DNA of 64,000 nt from positions 13,199,851 to 13,263,850 of the forward strand of contig NC_049993.1 in NCBI RefSeq assembly GCF_000003815.2. The letters are read 5' to 3'. Below, in pieces: positions 54,715 to 64,000 of the stretch. A program made the translations under genes and the position numbers. The first letter of the stretch is position 1. The number at the start of each line of letters is the position of its first letter. This DNA comes from Branchiostoma floridae. Lineage: Eukaryota > Chordata > Leptocardii > Amphioxiformes > Branchiostomatidae. Under the pieces are notes generated by a model. It was not told the origin of the DNA, searched no databases, and saw nothing but the letters and a program-made list of their open reading frames with translations.

Positions 54715-57210
54715 GCATGCCCCCCCCCCGTTTCTGCCAAAAGTGGAAAATTCAGATTGACCACTACTGACCATACCTAAGCTTACAAGTGACCACAGTC
54801 TCTGACTGTTACTTGTGACTTGCCTGATAATAAGTTCAGAAGCCATAGAATTTTTTGGGCAAAATTTTTGGCAGTCCCCAGAGCGCAGAATTCCATCAAA
54901 GGACGAAAGGGTGGACACTGGCTAGAACCCTGCTACCATGTATTATATAACATAACCATGACGCTTGTCAGCACACCACAGCCGGCCCAACTCATCCATT
55001 ATGGCATGACAAGCTTCAGACTTGTCACTTTGTCAAGTGATATTGTTGTACAGAGAAACGACCAGGCTTCACTGCTCCCCTTCATCAATCTCCAATCAAT
55101 TCTTCCCGCGCCTGACAGATACACTCAGCGAAGCCGCACTCTCCCAAACTACGATCGCACAGATAATAGAAACGATACAAACCGTCTCATAATGTGCCGC
55201 GATATGTATTACCTCTTATAATTGTTCAATCATATTTTCGGCGGAGATATCAAATGATTGATTGAGTTGTGCGACTCCGCGGTTGCAAAACATTGGAAAA
55301 CTTTCCAAGCGAATCGAGGCAGCGGGCGCGGATTGTTCCCGCCGTTGACCGTAGTCACCTCTGCAGGCTGGACGGATTCCTGAGGGGTTACGCGGGGTGT
55401 CGTACCGCGATATGTCATTCCGTATCATAACTCCCCAGAAGCCAAAATGAGTTTTTGATAATTTGAACTTGATTAAACTTGTAACTTTTCCCATCAACAT
55501 GCAGGAAGGGGGGGCTGAAGAGTCTAAACGGTGCGAAATTACTTCCCGGCCGCAGTTCGATGCCTGTTACGGGCTAATATTCCCGCGCTTGCAATCAATA
55601 AGGCTCCCAACAAATTGTGGTGTCACTTTTTTTTCTATGCATCATGCCGACATTTTTCAATCACTTAACTGGGAACAGATTCAAAAGCTAGACTTGACTT
55701 CTAATTTGAAGGGAGGGCTACGTGGCATACCTAATACATACATGTACCAGTACACTTCTAACATCGATCCGAGGTACACTTGTAACTTTTTCATGCCAAG
55801 GAATAGACTAGAAATGTACCAATGGATCAAATTCAAAGTCTACACATGTACATTGGGGTGTTTTTTTCCAATGAAATTGCACTAAAAAGTTTGACGAAAT
55901 GGAAAAGAAATGCTGGAAAAAGTAGAAATGCTCACTGGCCTTTCTCATAATACCTAATTGTCTTCCTTTTTTTCTGATCTGTTACTACATGGTTACACTT
56001 AGAAGTCACTTTTCACATGTTCTTGTATTTTCACAGACAAATCTGCTAACTCAAATGTCCAAGAGATGATGCTACGCAGCTACCTTCAAACAGGATCGTT
56101 ATAATAGTACTACCTTTGATGCAACAAGTATACATGTTAGGATGCTAGAACATGTCATTTTGTTTCACTATCAGTATCACTACCGAATTTTCATTGACAT
56201 AAACTCTGATAAAAATCACAAACTTTGACATTGCAAAGATGGAGAAATGTGGCCCTCACAATAGACCTACATGTACGTGTATAACAAAGAAACATTAAAT
56301 ACTTAAGAAACACACATTGTTAATTGTTAAACTTATAGGCGAAGGAAAATATCATTTGGCAATTTAAGTATCTGAATATCATTTGGCAAATTTGGATTTG
56401 TGTTATACTACATGCTACAATACACAGATATCCTCAAGACAGAGATTCAAATTCAGAGGAGGAACAGAAGCCTCTCCATCTCCTTTTGTACTGGCCTAGA
56501 AAAAATAAGTGGGCTGCGTAGGAAGTTACAATCAAGGTCAACAATGTATAAGCCTCTTTCATACCAGTATAAAGCAAGCTCAAAGCAGGCTTTGGTCTTT
56601 CACAAAAAGTTTAAAGCATTTTTTTTAAATTCATGGGCATCTAGTTATTTCAAACTTAAAATCCTTTCTAGTACATGTAGGTCTGAAACTTTGGAATTGT
56701 ACAGTAATTGAATTTCTGGTTGTATGTAATTGTGACTATTTTAATAAAAGGAGTTGTTTTGAGATCAATTATTTTTGCTGATAAAATTCTTGTATGCACT
56801 CTTAGGCCTAACAAAATGTTACGCTTCATTTGATACCAATTTTTGCTGAAAAAATTCCATCTAAACTTTTACCCAAAAGAATATCTTGCAAGACACATGC
56901 AATAAAATGTCCGTCTGTGACCCCGCCCTGACGCTATGTCTACAATAATCCTGTCCTATTTTAGAAATGTGAGCTCAGGCAACCAATCCTTCGATAAGTC
57001 TACCCAGTGAAAAACAACATGCAACAGATCGGTTAATTTGTCTAGCAAACAAATATGATGATGACAAAATTGTCTGGAAACCCACTGCTTTTCTCCAAAA
57101 TAGTCTGGCTCCGTATTGTGAAGTAATCCACCGCCAGTCCGACTTAAATTGAAACGTGCCATCCAGAATTCTGACAGCACTTTTTTTGGTATTCCTACAA
57201 GCAAGCCTTC
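54715..57210. other. Gene-free flank
   Basis: No exon recognised. A block at 55,080-55,640 is GC-balanced and contains TTCCCGCGCC near 55,105. The remainder is AT-rich with scattered TACATGTA words. Confidence 0.4.
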
Positions 57211-57760
57211 AAGCAATACATACTTTCATACGAGCAAGAATTTTTAATTGTCGTCACACACACAGTTTTTTTAAGAAGGCTGCAATTTAACCGAAACGTA
57301 CGAAAACAGGGTTAGCAATCTTTCACATTTTCTACTTATTACTTTTCGTATACTATCACTACGTATGCCTTCATCAAAGACGAATTTGAATTCTTTTTCA
57401 AGCAACACTTTCACACGAGCAAGAATTTTCAATTGTCAAATCGTCAGTTTTTTTTAATGATGCAATTTAACCGAAACGTACAAAAAACAGGGTTAGCAAT
57501 CTTTGACGTTTTCTACTATTCACTGTTCGTATACTATCACTGCCTTCATCAAAGACAAATTTGAATTCTTGTTCAAGCAATACATACTTTCACACGAGCA
57601 AGAATATTCAATTGTCAAATCGTCACAGTTTTTTTTTAAAAGGCTGCAATTTAACAGAAACATATAAAAACAGGCTTAGCAATCTTTCACGTTTTCTGCT
57701 ATTCACTGTTCGTATACTATCACTGCCTTCATCAAAGATAAATTTGAATTCTTGTTCGCA
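57211..57760. repeat. Tandem repeat, three ~181-bp copies
   Basis: GCAATTTAACCGAAACGTA recurs at about 57,283, 57,464 and 57,646 (third copy diverged). Each is followed by AACAGG.TTAGCAATCTTT, CGTATACTATCAC and TGCCTTCATCAAAGA, and preceded by ACGAGCAAGAATTTTCAATTG. Period 180-182 bp. Confidence 0.9.
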
Positions 57761-60310
57761 TGAAAACACGATTGTGATTACGCACAAAGGGTTTGCCCCG
57801 CAAATTGAAATTTGTCTCCTAATTTGTCTGCCTTTTGGTGTGCTAGCAGCTGCTTGTCGGCTCGTATGAGCGTTACCCGCCGCTCTTAATATCATGAAAG
57901 AGGCCGTCCGAGCAAGACTGATCAATAAGTCACCGGGTGTGAAAAAACGTTGTAAACTTTTAGCAGAAGGTACCAGTCAGGGGTCACTAAATTTTAAACC
58001 TAGTTAAGGATTTGAAATAAAAGTGTGGAGGGGACTGGTAAGTAAACCGGTGCGCGCCAGCATTCAAAACCGCCTCCCGCTGTGACGCTATAACTTTCTC
58101 GTTTGTCGAGAGGGCGCGACAATGGTGGACACGTTCATCCACTTGGGGGGTAGAGAGTTCTGCCTCCTTGGCCAATTTCACACCAATCAGACTGTGGTAT
58201 TTGATAGACTGTGCCGGTTGTAATCAGCGCACAATGAGCCTCCTTCGGGCCACCTGCTCTTCACTCCTCCTGGACCAAATGAAAAGGAGCAGAACTTTCT
58301 CTTCCAGAAGAGACAGTCGCAAGTGTCCTTTACAACCGTCCAATTAACTGGCCCCCATCACATTCTCTGTTTTTCATGTCTTACAACTGCAGAATTTCAA
58401 AGCCAGCCTCCTTAAACCTCTGGAGAGGGGAACAACAGACTTTGGGGCATGAATTACAAAGGAATCAATCTGGCCACCACAAAAGGACCCAGTCTGCCAA
58501 AGTCCAACAAAGACACTATTAATCCTGTTGGGCGGCCCGCTGTGAATAACTCGACAACTGCCGGCAGTCCCGAGTCTCCGGCCGCGACCAGTAATTATTT
58601 TCGCAGCATTGTTCGGCGCAGCCATAGGTGCGGAGCTATTGAATACTCGGTACACAGGCCCAATACCCAGTGAGAGCAATTAGAACAACCTCACCAAGTC
58701 TTTGCCGTTTGGTTTCCACTTTGTTAAGAAGTAAATCCGCGACTTCAAAACTTTGGTGATTAGCAGTAATAAAAGAGTGGGTACCAGTGTGATTTACTTC
58801 AAAGTCGTACACAATTATCTTGCAAAACAAGACGCATTCGTTTGACAGTGTCTCCTGTTCCAAAACAACTTGATATGATAAAAGTCACAAACCCCCAAGA
58901 TATTATGATCAGTATTATTCAATCAGATGTTATTTTCAAAGATACAGACAAATTGTTTTTCTTACTATATCATCAAGTCAAACATCATAAATGCTGTTTT
59001 TTTCCTTATCTACATCTACATCTACATCTACGTAATACTGGGCAATGCCCCTAGCATGTATTCAAACTATTCTAAATTGTAATTTGTATGATCCATACAA
59101 ACTTTTCGGTATTACTTCTTTTGAAATCCACATTAAAATGCTTTGTCCCAAACAATTTTTGGCAATTGCAAAATGTTGTAATATGGTTAATGTTGATTTT
59201 GAGTAAATTTTAGTTTGTATTTTCTTGTATCTAGGAAAAAAGACAACAATTTTGTATTTGCATGCATTGGATGTAGATCATCTGATTCTTCCTGGTCATT
59301 TTACAAAGGCCCATTCTTAACATTCCAGACATTTTCATAAGCCCACTTATTTCCACATCAGTATGTTGCTCACAAATTACATACAAAATGTAGTAGGTTG
59401 CAACTTCATCTTTGTTCCGTGTAGAATTGAATCCAAACAGGGATTTAGCTGCAATTTTCAACACAACTAGACTGGACAACTAGACAAAAACTAGACTGGA
59501 CTGTCCAAACTTTGGGTAGGTCCAGCTTTTCTGTTTTGTTCAAATTTACAGTAAATGACAGAAATCGGGCTTCAGAAAATGTGGAAGAGTTTTCTTCCTA
59601 TAGCTGTATCTTCTGAAATAACTGGAAGAAAATAATTAATAGAGTATTTTGCTTCATGATATTTTGCAACACAGCAGACTATTATCTACTTCAAACCGTC
59701 TATTCTACAATTACAAAAGAAGGGAGCTCTCTAATATATAGTAATAACTAAAGACACTGCCCGATTCCATCCTATTTTTTTTCATATTTTTTCAATGTTT
59801 ATCTCTTCTTAACATCAGACTGTAGACCCCATAGATTACAGAGAAAAATGAGATCTTTCACCTTCGAATGTTTCAGGAAATCAAACCCAACGAGTCAAGA
59901 TTTTTAGTCAGAATATAATTTGGACGAAAGAGATGTTGTATACATGTTATATACTTTTCTTCATTAAGTCTTTTTTCTTGTTACTTGCAATTAGGTGTAG
60001 AGCATGAATTTGCGACAAACGATTATCATTTTATCAAGTTTGCAAGTTGAAGTAAGTGTTACAGGTACAGGTGGTAGCAGACTTTAGGGTGGTGAAAGAA
60101 AGTATCCAACAATTTGGTCTTGTACTTGTGAAAATGCCAGTGATCTTACCAATGCCAGCTATGCTTTGAGGTGGTGCATGTGACGAGAAATCTCTATCAA
60201 GTACAGCCTATTGACAGCCATGCATGTTAGTGGACTTGATGCCAGCTGTACACTGTACACAAAACACATGTTTTTATACAGTATTCGTAACACCAGTAAG
60301 AACACCTGTT
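57761..60310. other. Gene-free flank
   Basis: The stretch 58,040-58,680 is less AT-rich, with no recognisable coding. A short (ATCTAC)n run lies at 59,010-59,031. Nothing else identified. Confidence 0.4.
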
Positions 60311-60319
60311 TAAAGCACA

Positions 60320-60590
60320 CCTATGTGAAAGTGGTCAGGACACAGGATCAAGAGGCCATGGGTTTGATTCCAAACATCCCCAGCTAGTGGCTGGAAGCTG
60401 TGTTCTCAAGAAAAGTGACTTAACACGACTTTCCTCACTCCACCCAGATGTAAACAGGTACCTGACTTTTGTTGGACAGGTAAAAGGCAGTGGACGTAGA
60501 AGGATGGGCTCCACCTACTAATACCGTGCCCTAGACATAGCAGATAACAACCTAATGACGCTACAACCCAAGAAAAGGCGATGGGACCTT
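60320..60590 (+). mobile_element. tRNA-derived SINE-like element
   Basis: GGTTTGATTCC at 60,361-60,371 resembles a tRNA B box (GGTTCGANNCC), preceded by A-box-like GTGGTCAGGACA. Downstream CTTAACACGACTTTCCTCAC and ACCCAGATGTAAACAGGTACC resemble the body of invertebrate SINEs. Boundaries are approximate. Confidence 0.5.
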
Positions 60591-60690
60591 TTTACCTACA
60601 ATATGGCACATCTTTTAAAACCAAAAAGGGTTAGGAAATTTTGTCCCAGATTTTTAACCATAATTCCATGAATACAAAGTAAAAGGAAAT

Positions 60691-60756
60691 TATTTTGTTG
60701 CCCCATACTGTATATTTTGTTGCCCCATACTGTATATTTTGTTGCCCCATACTGTA
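60691..60756. repeat. Perfect 22-bp tandem repeat, three copies
   Basis: Three identical consecutive units of TATTTTGTTGCCCCATACTG followed by TA. The identity of the copies suggests recent expansion. Confidence 0.95.
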
Positions 60757-63700
60757 TAATTAGCTTACCAAGTCATACACACTTTTTTGTAAATGTACAT
60801 GTATCAATGAGTTGACTATTAATCACACATCTGCACTGTATTCTACCACTTCAGAAACCCAAGTCATCTGTCCCTGCATGAGATGGTTCTCCTTCGTCAG
60901 GCTTGGAATGAAGGTATCACAGGTTACCGCTATTGGACAGTACGTTACTACGTGCTAGGTGCCAACGCCACACACCCCGAGCATCTCCCGTAATAAAAAC
61001 AGATGCGCTGTACGGCACATGTGGGACGTATCGCCCGCTCCCTGCCCTACTTCACCAATGTTCTGCAAGACTGGCGACACCCGGGAGAAAATAGTGCGGG
61101 TGTAATTTGTCGTAATAGTCACAAATTAAGCAATTTGCCACAAATTTCAACTTGTCAATACCGGGTACACTACCCATAAAAGACCCTCACTAACCCCCCC
61201 TGTGGCGCATCAAACTAGCCGTGGATAAATCACCTCGCACCCAGGAAACCGGCTCTGAAAAACGACCAATTTACCCGGTAATCTGAAAAATGAATACATT
61301 GCTATTCACTCCAGCCGGGAAAATCACCGTTTTCTAAGAAAGAAAATTAACCTCCCAGGACCCCCGTGGAAAAGACTCTTTGCATGCAAAAGAGCCAGTG
61401 ATTTAGAAAGTACATTATTACCTGGCAATTTCCGAATAAACGGTTACTTGCCATGAATGCCAAATGGTATGTTGCCACTTGTTTTAACACGTAAAAGCTA
61501 CTGGAGAGGAAAAGCAACCTAACGACTAAACTTGTAACTGTGGACCGCACAGAACGTGTCTTTCAAACACTGGGAGTCCAGTTATCGCAAATTTTAGGAG
61601 CTGTTGCTACATGAAGAAGATTGGACTCCTTTATGTACAACTACAAGATCTTCTACCAGTAACTGCACAGATTAAACATGCATACTGTTCTCTGTGTTCT
61701 TTTTACCGAGTGATCCAAAATGACTCCGTGCATCAGAGAGCTATTTCCCTCATAAGCTTCGCACCTTTCAGGGGGCTATTGGCTGAAGCGGACGGCTTGT
61801 TTGTCCGGCTTTCGGAAAGATTACGGGGATTGGCGGTTCTGTCGTGTTATTTCAGCGCTATCGTTACTCATATCTTGACGTACGACCCTACTGATACGTT
61901 CAGAAAGTATCTAGTTTTGTAGTCTTTAAGTTTAACCTTAAATTACTGCAAAGTCACAAAAGGACCAGCAGTTTCTGCAACCAGCATTTGCACAGAAAAG
62001 GAAAGAAAGACAAGAAACACCAAAAGGGGAGCAAACTTGGATGAAATACTTGAAAATTTTGCTTTAATGTTGATGGTAAGAGTCTTATTTTATTCAGTAA
62101 AGGGCTTGCTTATTTTTAGTACACTTGACACAGATGAAAGGATAACAATAGAAGAGAGAAAAGAAAGAAAACAGCGTACGAGAGTGCGTTGAAAGAGTTT
62201 GTGTTTTAGAGCTCAGGGTCAACTGGCCGTGACGGCAGGCTCTAAAACCGTTGTGTTAACTGTGTGCAAACTGCACAAACTAAACATAACGGCACCCACA
62301 GCACCTCCCACTATTCATGTCCATCAAACAAAGCCGCTTGTCTATGCATGGCTTCTGAACTTTACGGGGACACCTCGTAATAGGAAAACATCCCAGCTTT
62401 TAAAATGTCCGACTCTAAGTGGTCAACTCTTACCAGTTCAATCCCCTTTGTGAAAGTTCCCCGTTTTTATGGCGCATTATGCCATAAAGCTGCCCTAATG
62501 ATTAAATGGGAGTTAAGCCCCTTACACCCGGCAGGAGCCAGTGGAAAAATATTTGAAAGTCTGAATATGGATAGATGGTGTAATCAAACGATTTCGCAAG
62601 TGCGGTGGTAAGTGGTGTGATCCGTCGAGCCAAGGCCGTGCCAGCATAAATTGTCAAAAAAGTTCGCGGGAGGACGGGGCAGTTTATCGTCATACGGTTT
62701 CCTGACAGGTAGCAAAGCAGACGTGCCTGCAAGCCGGGGAAATTTCCGATACAACATGTCCTGCGGGTTCGATTGCCAAATCATAACTGCACCCCAAAAT
62801 ACTCAACCGTGGCCTTTCGATAGAAACAAATGATCGGTCAACGTCGTGACTGTAAGCATACATTTCTACAGGAAAACTTGTTCACACATTTGACAGGGCT
62901 TCTTCACTTGAATGACTTTCCGAGTACTAGCCGAATTGCTTCCTGGCCAGGCACTATACTGACGTTTGAGGGGGACTAGAGTCGACGGTACGGTGTCACG
63001 ACATTTGGGTGACATGGAAAAAAAGCGGGATCACGCCGGGTCCCCACGCCGGACAGCAACATCCATCACTCCGGACTCCGGAATATGAAATACAATCACC
63101 CCCACTCCCCGCAGAGCTTTCCACCAGGCTGACATCCATCAACATCTTGTTTTCTACTACCATAACACGTGTAATTGCTATTTGACGATGAAACGGCGCT
63201 GCCGTGATGGATCGCGCCACTAGGCATCGTTCGCACGGACTTGGTAATTTGGTCCGATCTGGCGACAGTAATTTCGGTCTGAAGATGCCAGGGGCGGTAA
63301 GCCGTTTGCTTGGCCGCTTAAGTGAGCGACAGTTAATGTTGCAGAAATTACAAATACTTGTTAAGTTCCCCTCACTGTCATGCTGATGACTGGACTACCA
63401 CTTGGTATTGATTGGTACAAACAGGAGTTGGAATTGTAAGCAGGGCCCTGGTAACTCTTCCCCCCTTTCTTATGGAGATGTAGTGTTTGTAGTCCTTCTC
63501 AAAGCCCCAGCCAGTGTAGTACTCAGTAAACCACTGTACTTCGGAGGGAAACGACACCCCTTGAAACGGCTTTTTCTCATTCAAATTCGAACACTCCACT
63601 GGCACAGACAGGGATATAGATGGGGGGTGAAGTGGCCTTTGTTGGGTGGCAACCAGCGATGGCATGAATATTGAAATGAACTAGAGATAAAAGCCTTTAC

Positions 63701-64000
63701 GACATAAAAGGCACAAAATGAATGTATTAACAGTGAAGTGCTTTTCCACTCCATGCGTCCTGTAAAAAAAAAACTTGTTTGTGGAAATTTTTTTCCGTCC
63801 TGGGTTGGTGCCCATCTTGCCAGTATTCCGTCGACGTCTGCATATATTAGGGAATTCATCCTAATGCCTTATTAAATGCTAGAATAAATGGAGGGCCTGC
63901 AACACGATTTACCGCGCTCGTTTGTCATCCCACTTTCCGCGCCAATCTGCGTCCAAAGGTGATTCCGTCTTTATCGATCTGTAAAAATTTTGCTATTAGG
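60757..64000. other. Gene-free end of window
   Basis: Moderately GC-balanced stretches at 60,850-61,600 and 62,200-63,700 alternate with AT-rich DNA. Open frames of 60-103 codons occur on both strands without recognisable domains. The missing 5' RNF220 exon was looked for here on the minus strand and not found. Confidence 0.4.

Noticed and set aside
53914-54918. Long open frames of 250-323 codons on both strands
   Set aside because: They consist almost wholly of unknown residues across the N gap and are artefacts.
60361-60371. tRNA gene suggested by a B-box match
   Set aside because: No cloverleaf could be built around it; the context fits a tRNA-derived SINE.

Overview
The window is animal nuclear DNA. 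Genes are intron-split, intergenic and intronic DNA is AT-rich, and many short inverted-repeat transposons and microsatellites are present. The two protein families recognised are Death-domain/NACHT receptors in tandem and an RNF220-type RING E3 ligase. With the frequent TACATGTA-type words and the repeat style, they point to an invertebrate deuterostome, most likely a lancelet (Branchiostoma). The species is an inference; the gene families are read from the sequence.

Layout. (1) 1-13,334 holds two tandem plus-strand NLR-like genes. NLR-A (1792-7222, four coding exons, 1136 aa) and NLR-B (8335-13334, three coding exons, 1099 aa) both encode Death - pre-NACHT - NACHT - helical - degenerate LRR-like proteins and share phase-1 introns around the Death exon. 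NLR-A has an extra intron inside NACHT and a C-terminal membrane anchor; NLR-B has neither. NLR-A lies between two inverted repeat arms (518-1305 and 7308-7645). The left arm carries two TA-flanked MITEs whose unoccupied sites can be seen in the right arm. (2) 13,335-17,228 is the convergent intergenic region with 3' flanks and a degenerate tandem repeat. (3) 17,229-51,247 holds the 3' part of a minus-strand RNF220 orthologue: 13 well supported coding exons and one candidate 15-nt microexon, with every splice phase consistent. Together they encode the last ~406 residues: two Cys/His zinc-finger-like modules, a conserved acidic middle, a coiled coil and a C-terminal RING. The 5' coding exon(s) lie outside the window or in the gap. 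(4) The RNF220 introns (23.8-46.2 kb, 46.6-51.1 kb and beyond 51.2 kb) have no other recognisable gene. They hold a 1.8-kb TIR element, a hAT-like MITE with an 8-bp duplication, nested MITEs, a SINE, minisatellites, and repeat-poor stretches that may be regulatory. A run of N occupies 54,025-54,714.

How the genes work. By family knowledge, the NLR-like proteins would be cytosolic or membrane-tethered ATP-dependent sensors signalling through Death-domain contacts. RNF220 is a ubiquitin ligase with developmental and nuclear targets. The adjacency looks positional only: they are separate, convergently transcribed units.

Points deserving a second look: the inverted-repeat flanks of NLR-A with dated MITE insertions, its triplet-repeat-encoded tail anchor, the atypical NACHT sensor motif, an apparent single-base frameshift and an unusual GC donor in RNF220, and the microexon.
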